A stretch of DNA of 64,000 nucleotides from Agathobaculum hominis (GTDB taxonomy: Bacteria; Bacillota; Clostridia; Oscillospirales; Butyricicoccaceae). Under the pieces are notes generated by a model, which was not told the DNA's origin, made no database searches, and saw nothing but the letters and a program-made list of their open reading frames with translations. Both the position numbers and the translations under genes were made by a program. The stretch lies in NCBI RefSeq assembly GCF_014288055.1, contig NZ_JACOPK010000004.1, positions 197,850-261,849 on the forward strand, written 5' to 3'. Positions 24,911 to 31,723 of this stretch are shown one piece after another. Numbering within the stretch: the first letter of the stretch is position 1; every line of letters begins with the position of its first letter.

Positions 24911-25471
24911 ATGGGCAGAGTAAACGTGCGCGACGGCTTCTGGGTGCTGCTCGCGGCGCTCTGGTGTGTGGACGAGGACAATCTGCTTCCGCTGTTCCTG
25001 ACGGCAGCGCTCGTGCATGAGGCCGGGCATGCGGCTGCCCTGTATCTTGCAGGCGGCCGTCTCCGGCAGCTGACGCTGACCGCCTGCGGCGCGGTCATGC
25101 AGGCCGCGCTTCCCTGCGGCCGTTTCGCCTGCGCGGCAGTCAGTCTGGCCGGGCCGACGGCTGGTTTTGCGCTGACGATCGCGGCGAGGGCCTGCGGCGG
25201 ATGGCGTCTTGCCGGTGCAAGCGCGCTGCTCAGCCTGTTCAATCTGCTCCCCCTCCCTCCGCTCGACGGCGGCATGGCGCTCGCGTATCTCTCGGACGGC
25301 GGATTTCCGCGCGTTCGGGGTGTCCTTGTCGCGCTCAGCGGTGCGGCGCTGCTGCTCAGCGGACTGCTCTGTCTGCGGAACGATGGCGGATGCTGGGTAC
25401 TGCTCACAGGCACGGCAATATGTATTTCAGCACTTCGCATGAAAAAATACAGCGAAATATGTGTATTTTAA
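24911..25471 (+). CDS. spoIVFB: SpoIVFB-like site-2 intramembrane metalloprotease
   Basis: 186 aa, hydrophobic, four to six TM segments. The zinc site VHEAGH and the second signature NLLPLPPLDGG identify an S2P (M50) protease. In Bacillus SpoIVFB cleaves pro-sigma-K in the mother cell. The Bacillus protein has a C-terminal CBS domain and is about 100 residues longer; here the protein stops after the membrane domain. There is no strong ribosome-binding site: the ATG lies 1 base after the spoIVFA stop, so translation is probably coupled. No sigK gene is seen in the window. Confidence 0.82.
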   Translation: MGRVNVRDGFWVLLAALWCVDEDNLLPLFLTAALVHEAGHAAALYLAGGRLRQLTLTACGAVMQAALPCGRFACAAVSLAGPTAGFALTIAARACGGWRLAGASALLSLFNLLPLPPLDGGMALAYLSDGGFPRVRGVLVALSGAALLLSGLLCLRNDGGCWVLLTGTAICISALRMKKYSEICVF

Positions 25472-25534
25472 CCGGTTTCTGTGCGGCATTTTGCATAGTT
25501 TTTCCGAAAAACGGCGGTTTTGCATGGCATAGCC

Positions 25535-25563
25535 TTGCATACGGGCGGATTATGTTGTAAAAT
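25535..25563 (+). promoter_or_regulatory. Promoter of the CarD-like gene
   Basis: TTGCAT (25535-25540), 17 bp, TAAAAT (25558-25563). Confidence 0.6.
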
Positions 25564-25625
25564 TACAGATATACAGACCCCGGGTGCGTCTCGGATCGAT
25601 ACAGGCTTTCTGGAACGGAGGATTT

Positions 25626-26105
25626 ATGTTTCACGTCGGTGACAAAGTCGTTCATCCATTGCACGGTGCAGGAGTGATCGAAGGCATGGTCGAAAGGATC
25701 ATTGATGACACTCCGGCATGGTATTATGTCCTGCGCCCTGCGTTCGGGGACACCGAGCTGTTTCTGCCGGTGGACGGCTGCGGCAGACTCGGAATCCGTC
25801 CGGTTTGCAGCCGGGAGCGCGCCGAGAGGTTCCTTGACGGACTGGATGCGATAACGTGCAGCGAAAGCAAAAGCTGGAACCAGCGCTACCGCGAAAACAT
25901 GCAGCATATCCGTTCGGGCGACCTCTGTGAGGTTGCACAGGTCATCAAGAGCCTGTCTGTGCGGGACCGTGCGCGCGGTCTGTCCACGGGTGAGAAAAAG
26001 ATGCTCGAACAGGCCATGCAGATACTGGAGTCTGAGCTTGCGTTTGCGCTCGATCGTCCGGCGGAGCGTATCGCAGAAATGCTGCGTGAGCATCTGTGCC
26101 GCTGA
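25626..26105 (+). CDS. CarD-family transcriptional regulator
   Basis: 159 aa, ATG at 25626 preceded by GGAGG. The N-terminal CarD/TRCF RNA-polymerase-interaction domain is clear (MFHVGDKVVHPLHGAGVIEG, about residues 1-60). A helical C-terminal DNA-binding region follows (LCEVAQVIKSLSVRDRARGLSTGEKKMLEQAMQ). CarD stabilises open promoter complexes by binding the RNA-polymerase beta subunit. Placement just upstream of ispD-ispF is common in Firmicutes. An in-frame upstream ATG (25584) lacks a ribosome-binding site and would add residues not typical for the family. Confidence 0.9.
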   Translation: MFHVGDKVVHPLHGAGVIEGMVERIIDDTPAWYYVLRPAFGDTELFLPVDGCGRLGIRPVCSRERAERFLDGLDAITCSESKSWNQRYRENMQHIRSGDLCEVAQVIKSLSVRDRARGLSTGEKKMLEQAMQILESELAFALDRPAERIAEMLREHLCR

Positions 26106-26140
26106 GCCTGCGGCAAAAAGAAAAGCTTTATCAGGGAAAA

Positions 26141-26166
26141 GGCTTTGCATGCGCAGAGTCTTTTTT
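26141..26166 (+). terminator. Terminator between the CarD-like gene and ispD
   Basis: GGCTTTGC-ATGC-GCAGAGTC (8 bp, two G-T pairs) followed by T6. It lies 25 bp before the ispD start codon, so ispD transcription needs readthrough or a promoter not recognised here. Confidence 0.7.
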
Positions 26167-26190
26167 CGATTTCTGCAAGGAGAAATGAAT

Positions 26191-26892
26191 ATGTCAACTG
26201 AAAATCAGTCTGTCTGTGCGGTCGTTGTTGCGGCCGGCTCGTCGCGGCGCATGGGAGGCGAAAACAAGCTGCTGCTCCCGCTCTGCGGAAAGCCCGTACT
26301 CGCGCATACGCTGACGGTGTTTCAGATGTGCGGCGCCGTTCGCGACATCGTACTGGTCTGCCGCGAGCAGGATATGGAGGTCTATCGGACGCTTGCCGCA
26401 GAAAACGGCATCACAAAGCTGCGCACGTTGACGCGCGGCGGCGATACCCGTACCGAATCGGTCCTCGCAGGCGTCTCTGCCGCGTCTGAGGCCTGTGCGC
26501 TCGTGGCAGTGCATGACGGCGCGCGGCCGCTCGTGTCCGATGAGGTCATCACGCAGGCTGTAGCTGAGGCCGCAAAAACGGGTGCAGCTGCGCCTGTGGT
26601 CCCGGTCAAGGACAGCATCAAACGCATCGAGAATGGAAAGATCGCAGCTGATGTGCCGCGCGATACGCTTGCCGCAGTACAGACCCCGCAGGTCTTTCGC
26701 AGGGATATGCTGCTGCATGCTCTGCTGGATGCGGCAGCGAACGGCCGCAGCTTTACGGATGACTGCGCCGCGGTGGAGGCGCTTGGTCAGACGGTTTCCG
26801 CGACCTCGGGCAGCTACGAAAACATCAAGGTTACAACGCCCGAGGACATTGCTGTCGCGGAGGCGTTCCTGTACAGGAGGGAAAAGAAATGA
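26191..26892 (+). CDS. ispD: 2-C-methyl-D-erythritol 4-phosphate cytidylyltransferase
   Basis: 233 aa. Of two in-frame ATGs (26185, 26191) I choose 26191, because AAGGAG (26177-26182) is 8 bases from it and only 2 from the other. IspD transfers CMP to MEP in the non-mevalonate isoprenoid pathway. Motifs: VVAAGSSRRMGGENKLLLPL (nucleotide loop), LVAVHDGARPLV and VPVKDSIKR, plus TPQVFRRDML. The stop overlaps the ispF start (ATGA), so the next pathway enzymes are translated together. Confidence 0.96.
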   Translation: MSTENQSVCAVVVAAGSSRRMGGENKLLLPLCGKPVLAHTLTVFQMCGAVRDIVLVCREQDMEVYRTLAAENGITKLRTLTRGGDTRTESVLAGVSAASEACALVAVHDGARPLVSDEVITQAVAEAAKTGAAAPVVPVKDSIKRIENGKIAADVPRDTLAAVQTPQVFRRDMLLHALLDAAANGRSFTDDCAAVEALGQTVSATSGSYENIKVTTPEDIAVAEAFLYRREKK

Positions 26893-27368
26893 ATATGCGG
26901 ATCGGACACGGCTACGACGTCCATCGGCTGGTCGAAGGGCGGCGCTGTATCATCGGCGGCGTAGATATTCCGTTCGAGCTTGGCCTGGACGGACATTCTG
27001 ACGCAGATGTGCTCACGCATGCGGTGATGGATGCGCTTCTGGGCGCGCTCGCGCTCGGAGACATCGGCAGGCATTTTCCTGATACCGATCCGGCCTACAA
27101 GGGTGCGGACAGTCTGGCTCTGCTGCGCCATGTCAGTGCGCTTATCCGTGAAAAGGGCTGGCAGGTCGGCAACATCGACGCAACCGTGCTCGCGCAGGCG
27201 CCCAAACTCGCGCCGCATATCGTGCAGATGCGCGAGAATCTTGCCGCTGCCATGGAATGCGATGTCGACCGTGTTTCCGTCAAGGCGACGACTGAGGAAA
27301 AGCTGGGCTTCACCGGTGCAAAGCAGGGTATCGCCGCTCACTGCGTCTGCCTGCTGGAAAAGCTTTAA
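26889..27368 (+). CDS. ispF: 2-C-methyl-D-erythritol 2,4-cyclodiphosphate synthase
   Basis: 159 aa, the usual length. It converts CDP-ME-2-phosphate to ME-cPP, releasing CMP. Signatures: RIGHGYDVHRL (zinc Asp/His), HSDADVLTHAVMDALLGALALGDIG, HFPDTD, and KATTEEKLGFTG near the C-terminus. Start overlaps ispD by 4 bp. A strong terminator follows. Confidence 0.98.
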   Translation: MNMRIGHGYDVHRLVEGRRCIIGGVDIPFELGLDGHSDADVLTHAVMDALLGALALGDIGRHFPDTDPAYKGADSLALLRHVSALIREKGWQVGNIDATVLAQAPKLAPHIVQMRENLAAAMECDVDRVSVKATTEEKLGFTGAKQGIAAHCVCLLEKL

Positions 27369-27392
27369 GAAGATTACAGCATAACAAGATGC

Positions 27393-27420
27393 AAACGGCA
27401 CGCCTTTCGGCGTGCCGTTT
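27393..27420. terminator. Bidirectional terminator after ispF
   Basis: A perfect 12-bp stem (AAACGGCACGCC/GGCGTGCCGTTT) with a TTTC loop lies between ispF and the convergent lipoprotein gene. Confidence 0.92.
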
Positions 27421-27422
27421 TA

Positions 27423-28097
27423 CTATTTCGTTACCTCGCAGCCGCCCCATTCGACAACGGTAAAGCCGTCCCTCTCGAAAGACGGGAACGTCTGCGGTTC
27501 GATCGGCTGCGCCCGGTTCAGCGGTTTCCACGCCATGAATACGCGGAGCTCACTGTCCGGTTTCGGGTCGATAGTGAGCTTTGCGCCATCGGTGTAGCGT
27601 TCAGACTGGAAGGAGATCAGGTTATAGGGGTTTCCCTGCATCTTCGGAAGCCAGTAAACGATAAATTCATTATACTCCTTCGGTGTCAGACCGATGCCGG
27701 AGAGCGTTTCGCGGAGAAAATCTGCGGTGTCTGCACCGGCAACGCAGAAGCCCTTTGAGAAGTCATAGTCGGCATCGTTTTCTCCTTCCCAGAACAGGTA
27801 GGAGTATTCGTTTCCGTTTTCGTCATGCAGTGTGCCGTCCGGCTCGGCGGTGACACGCCAGCCGTTTTCATACGCCGGATAGGCCGCGGTGAGCGTTCCG
27901 TCATAATCGAGCGAAACCTCGACCTCTGTCTGCTGCTCGGGATAGAGATAGATGACCGGCTTGGCAGAGCACTCTTCCTGCTGCTCGGGATAGAGAGAGA
28001 TGACCGGCTTGGCATCGCCCTCTTCCTGCTGCTGACCGCAGCCGGTCAGGCCGAGCGCCAGAGCGGCGGCAAGCGTTCCTGCGAGTAATCGTTTCAT
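27423..28097 (-). CDS. Lipoprotein of an uncharacterised family with a tandem 16-residue repeat
   Basis: 224 aa. Signal peptide with lipobox LGLTGC (Cys20). A 16-residue unit occurs twice right after the lipid anchor (EEGDAKPVISLYPEQQ and EECSAKPVIYLYPEQQ), encoded by a 48-bp direct repeat. The rest looks like a compact domain with strong patterns KPVIYLYPEQQTEVEV, YSYLFWEG, GFCVAGADTADFL, EYNEFIVYWLPKMQGNPYNL and GFTVVEWGG. I have seen this pattern in Clostridia proteins but know no function. It would be attached to the outer face of the membrane. Confidence 0.8.
   Translation of the reverse strand: MKRLLAGTLAAALALGLTGCGQQQEEGDAKPVISLYPEQQEECSAKPVIYLYPEQQTEVEVSLDYDGTLTAAYPAYENGWRVTAEPDGTLHDENGNEYSYLFWEGENDADYDFSKGFCVAGADTADFLRETLSGIGLTPKEYNEFIVYWLPKMQGNPYNLISFQSERYTDGAKLTIDPKPDSELRVFMAWKPLNRAQPIEPQTFPSFERDGFTVVEWGGCEVTK
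27930..28025. repeat. 48-bp tandem direct repeat inside the lipoprotein gene
   Basis: Two in-frame copies at 27930-27977 and 27978-28025 differ at only a few positions. Confidence 0.9.
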
Positions 28098-28181
28098 GTC
28101 AGTTCCTCCTTTTTCTGTATGCGTCTCTGTGTATGCTGTCTACCAGATTAGACGAAGGAAAGAAGCAGATGTTCCGTGTTT

Positions 28182-29552
28182 TCACATTTCTTTTGTGATT
28201 TTCCGGAAGCGGATGAGAAACAGAACCGTGGTGGTCGCGGCCGCGAGCACATCTGCAACAGGCTCGGCGAGAAAGACCGCGAACAGCTTGTTCTCGAAGA
28301 AGCGGGGCAGAATGAAAATGAACGGTATCAGCAGGAAAACCTTGCGTTCCAGCGCGAGGAACAGCGAGATTTTCGCTTCACCGAGCGCCACGAACGACTG
28401 CTGAAACCCAGTCTGAAAGGCGTTCGTAAATCCGAGCGCCATGTAAATGCGCAGCGCCCAGACCGTCATATCGGTCAGCGAGGTATCCGATGTGAACAGA
28501 TGAACGACCGCATGCGGCGTCAGCTGCACAATGCCCCAGATTGATGCGGCGAACACAACGGCAAGCGCGATGTTGCAGCGCACGACCTGCTTCATGCGGT
28601 CGGGGCGGTGTGCGCCGAAGTTGTAGCTTAAAATCGGCTGTGCGCCCTGCGCAAGACCGGTCAGCGGCAGCTGTATCATCTGCGCGACCGAGGTGAGGAT
28701 GGTCATTGCGCCGACGGCAAGGTCACCGCCGTATTTCTGGAGCGAAACATTGAATGCGACGGTCAGCAGGCTTTCCGTGGACATCATGACGAACGGCGAC
28801 GCGCCGAGGGCAAGCGCCGGCGTGAGCAGCCTGCGGTCGATCCGAAGCGTTGTGCGCCGCAGCCGGAGAACGGTGCTTTTTCCGGTAAGAAATTTCAGTA
28901 CCCATGCCGCAGAGACCGCCTGCGAGAGCACGGTGGCGACTGCCGCGCCGCGCACACCCAGTCCGAGCACGAAAATGAACAGCGGATCGAGCAGCACGTT
29001 GAGTATCGCGCCGATCACGACGGTCTTCATGGCAACGGACGAACGTCCCTGCGCGGTGATGAAGCCGTTCAGGCCAAGCGCTGTCATGACGAAAACCGTT
29101 CCGAGCACATAAATGCTGAGATACTGCATCGCATACGGCAGCGTATCGGCAGACGCGCCGAACAGCCGCAGCAGGTCACGCTGAAACAGCAGGAACAGCA
29201 CGGTCAGCACGGCGGCAAGGCTCCAGAGCGCGGCGGCACAGGTGCCGAGCGTGCGTTCGGCGCGATCCTTCTCCCCTGCTCCGAGGGCGATCGAGGCGCG
29301 CGGTGCGCCGCCCATGCCCACGAGTGCGGAAAACGCGGAGATGAGTGTGATGACCGGAAAAGTAACGCCCATGCCGGTCAGCGCGAGCTTGCCCTCGAGC
29401 GGGATGCGCCCGATATAGATGCGGTCGACGATATTGTAGAGAAGATTGACGATCTGCGCGGTGATGGTCGGCAGCGCGAGCCGGACAAGCAGACGGCCGA
29501 CCGGGTCATTCCCGAGGTCGGCCGTGCGGTTTGATGGTGTGACCTTGCTCAT
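28182..29552 (-). CDS. MATE-family multidrug/cation antiporter
   Basis: 456 aa with about 12 TM segments in two homologous halves. The N-terminal motif LGNDPVGRLLVRLALPTITAQIVNLLYNIVDRIYIGR and AGEKDRAERTLGTCAALWSL are typical MATE (DinF/NorM/MepA-like) features. They export drugs or metabolites using Na+ or H+ gradients. The start overlaps the nucleoside phosphorylase stop (29549-29552), so they form one operon. Substrate unknown. Confidence 0.93.
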   Translation of the reverse strand: MSKVTPSNRTADLGNDPVGRLLVRLALPTITAQIVNLLYNIVDRIYIGRIPLEGKLALTGMGVTFPVITLISAFSALVGMGGAPRASIALGAGEKDRAERTLGTCAAALWSLAAVLTVLFLLFQRDLLRLFGASADTLPYAMQYLSIYVLGTVFVMTALGLNGFITAQGRSSVAMKTVVIGAILNVLLDPLFIFVLGLGVRGAAVATVLSQAVSAAWVLKFLTGKSTVLRLRRTTLRIDRRLLTPALALGASPFVMMSTESLLTVAFNVSLQKYGGDLAVGAMTILTSVAQMIQLPLTGLAQGAQPILSYNFGAHRPDRMKQVVRCNIALAVVFAASIWGIVQLTPHAVVHLFTSDTSLTDMTVWALRIYMALGFTNAFQTGFQQSFVALGEAKISLFLALERKVFLLIPFIFILPRFFENKLFAVFLAEPVADVLAAATTTVLFLIRFRKITKEM

Positions 29553-30313
29553 GCCTTTGCGCGATCCTCCCGGATGAGGATGCGGATGGCTTCAACGGCG
29601 GCGCGCACGCCGCGTTCAGCTGCATCCGGCGGAATAGCCGGCGCGTCATCGTTGTCTGCATTCCACAGCACGTTCAGCACCGCGCCGCAGCGGACATGGA
29701 GCACCTGCGCGACGATCATGAGCGCCGCGGACTCCATCTCGCTCGTGAGCGCGCCCGCAGCCTTCCAGGCCTTCCATTTTGCGGTGAGCTCGTCCGCGAT
29801 CGGCATCAGCGCCGGGCGGATCTCGCCGTAAAAGCTGTCCTTGGACTGGACCACGCCGACATGGTGCGGATAGCCGAGCTTTTCTGCGGCCTGCTTGAGC
29901 GCGAGCACGATGTCGAAGCTGGCGGCCGCCGGAAACTCGATGGGCAGATATTCACGGCTTGTGCCCTCCTGACGGATGGCAGAGGTCGCGATGACAATAT
30001 CGCCGCCCTTGACCTCGTCTACGATGCCGCCCGAGGTGCCGACACGGATGAACGTGTCCGCACCGCACTCGACAAGCTCCTCCATGGCGATCGCCGCAGA
30101 GGGGCCGCCGATGCCGGTCGAGCAGACCGCGACCGGAACGCCGTCCAGACTGCCCGTCCAGAGCGTATACTCGCGGTTCTGGGCGAGCTGCTGCGGCTCA
30201 TCAAAATAGCGCGCGATCTTCTCGCAGCGTGCCGGGTCTCCCGGCAGGATCACATAGCGGCCGATATCGCCCTTTTTGATCTGAATGTGCATCTGTCTGC
30301 CGTCAATCAGCAT
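29549..30313 (-). CDS. Uridine/purine nucleoside phosphorylase
   Basis: 254 aa, PNP/UDP family I. Motifs: YVILPGDPARCEKIA (phosphate binding), STGIGGPSAAIAMEELV, FIRVGTSGG, and SEMESAALMIVAQ (nucleoside-binding Glu-Met-Glu). The pattern is closest to uridine phosphorylase, which splits uridine to uracil and ribose-1-phosphate in salvage. An N-terminal start at 30313 has GGGAGGG upstream, while MHIQ 7 codons later has none. It overlaps the DUF951 gene by 7 bp and the MATE gene by 4 bp. Confidence 0.88.
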   Translation of the reverse strand: MLIDGRQMHIQIKKGDIGRYVILPGDPARCEKIARYFDEPQQLAQNREYTLWTGSLDGVPVAVCSTGIGGPSAAIAMEELVECGADTFIRVGTSGGIVDEVKGGDIVIATSAIRQEGTSREYLPIEFPAAASFDIVLALKQAAEKLGYPHHVGVVQSKDSFYGEIRPALMPIADELTAKWKAWKAAGALTSEMESAALMIVAQVLHVRCGAVLNVLWNADNDDAPAIPPDAAERGVRAAVEAIRILIREDRAKA

Positions 30314-30501
30314 ATCGTTTCACCCTCCCGTTCGATACTGCGTATATTTTTTTCCGCCTTGCTGCGCGGAAGCATGACCTCATGTCCGCAGCCGACGCAG
30401 CTGAGCTTGAAATCCATGCCCGTGCGCAGCACCTTCCACTGCTTCGAGCCGCATGGATGCGGTTTTTTCATCGTAAGGATATCGCCGACCTGAACGTCCA
30501 T
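30307..30501 (-). CDS. DUF951 family small zinc-ribbon-like protein
   Basis: 64 aa, start MDVQVGDILTMKKPHPCGS at 30501 with GGGGGAG upstream. Conserved Cys (HPCG, SCVGCG) and LPRSKAEKNI are the family hallmarks. The family is widespread in Firmicutes and its function is unknown. It is the first gene of a minus-strand operon with the nucleoside phosphorylase and the MATE exporter. Confidence 0.9.
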   Translation of the reverse strand: MDVQVGDILTMKKPHPCGSKQWKVLRTGMDFKLSCVGCGHEVMLPRSKAEKNIRSIEREGETIC

Positions 30502-30663
30502 CGGTATCACTCCCCCTGCGTTTATTTCTGTTTTTATTATAGCACAGGCAGCGCGAAAAAGCGACTGTATTTCTGCGTTTTCCGTCCCCTGCTCCATTCA
30601 TATTTTCAACTCCGGTTTTCATATAATGAAAAAGCTCGGAACAATAAAGGAGGCTGTGCATTT

Positions 30664-31602
30664 ATGATGAAAACCGACGATTTCCTGCCTGAGGGCAGCT
30701 ATGGAACGCTTCCCTCCGTCCGGCAGGCGCTGCATTCGCTCGAGGGACTGCGGCGCGCACAGGATGAAGGGCGGATTCTGGAGGCTCCGGCGCTGCGCTG
30801 TACCGCAGCGCACGATCTGCTGTTCGACTTCGGCTTTGCAAGGGGCGTCATGCCGCGCGCGTGCTGTGCGCTCGGCATTGCAGAGGGGCAGGTGCGGGAG
30901 ATCGCTGTGCTCTCGCGCGTAGGAAAGCCGACCTGCTTCGTCGTGACCGATATTGATGAGGAGAGCGAGCCGCCGACGGTATGGCTGTCGCGGACCGCTG
31001 TGCAGCTGCGTGCGCAGGAGGCTCTGCTGTCCTCGCTCTCGCCGGGCGACATTATCCCGGCAGCCGTCACCCATCTGGAACCCTTCGGCGCGTTCGTCGA
31101 CATCGGCTGCGGTCTGCCCTCTCTCATCGGCATAGAAAACCTGTCGGTCTCGCGCATTTATCATCCCTCTGATCGGCTGACCGTCGGGCAGAGCATCCGT
31201 GCGGCTGTGCGGTCGGTGGACGTGGAGAACCGCCGCATCACGCTCACGCATCGCGAGCTGCTCGGCACCTGGGAGGAGAATGCCGCACTGTTTGCCGCGG
31301 GTGAGACTGTACGCGGCATCGTCCGCTCGGTCGAACCCTACGGCGTGTTTATCGAGCTGGCGCCCAATCTTTCCGGGCTCGCGGAAAACCGCGAGGGCCT
31401 GACGCCCGGCACGCCGGTTTCGGTCTACATCAAATCCATCCTGCCGCAGCGAATGAAGATCAAGCTGAGCGTGATCGATATTCTGCCGCATACAGATACG
31501 CCCGAGCCGCCGCGCTATTTTGTTTCCGGCGACCATATCGACCGATGGGTCTATACCCCGGCAGACTGCGACAGGAAATACATCGCGACCGAATTCCTCT
31601 GA
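30664..31602 (+). CDS. S1 RNA-binding domain protein
   Basis: 312 aa, ATG at 30664 after AAAGGAGG. At least two S1 (OB-fold) domains are seen: about residues 125-198 (GDIIPAAVTHLEPFGAFVDIG to NRRITLTHREL) and 215-275 (GETVRGIVRSVEPYGVFIELAPNLSGL). The N-terminal ~110 residues have no recognised fold. It is related to 30S ribosomal protein S1-like proteins of Firmicutes and probably binds RNA or ribosomes. It is transcribed alone; pcrA has its own promoter downstream. Confidence 0.85.
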   Translation: MMKTDDFLPEGSYGTLPSVRQALHSLEGLRRAQDEGRILEAPALRCTAAHDLLFDFGFARGVMPRACCALGIAEGQVREIAVLSRVGKPTCFVVTDIDEESEPPTVWLSRTAVQLRAQEALLSSLSPGDIIPAAVTHLEPFGAFVDIGCGLPSLIGIENLSVSRIYHPSDRLTVGQSIRAAVRSVDVENRRITLTHRELLGTWEENAALFAAGETVRGIVRSVEPYGVFIELAPNLSGLAENREGLTPGTPVSVYIKSILPQRMKIKLSVIDILPHTDTPEPPRYFVSGDHIDRWVYTPADCDRKYIATEFL

Positions 31603-31625
31603 ACGGAAGCAGATAAAAAGAACAT

Positions 31626-31654
31626 TTGTTTTCTCTCTCGGTCTGTGATATACT
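31626..31654 (+). promoter_or_regulatory. Promoter of pcrA
   Basis: TTGTTT (31626-31631), 17 bp, TATACT (31649-31654). A CAGCCGC..GCGGCTG hairpin lies in the leader before the start. Confidence 0.65.
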
Positions 31655-31723
31655 GATAATGTACAGCCGCCTGCCTGAGCGGCTGCTGATTTTGTATATC
31701 TTCATGACGAAACGAGGACATAT

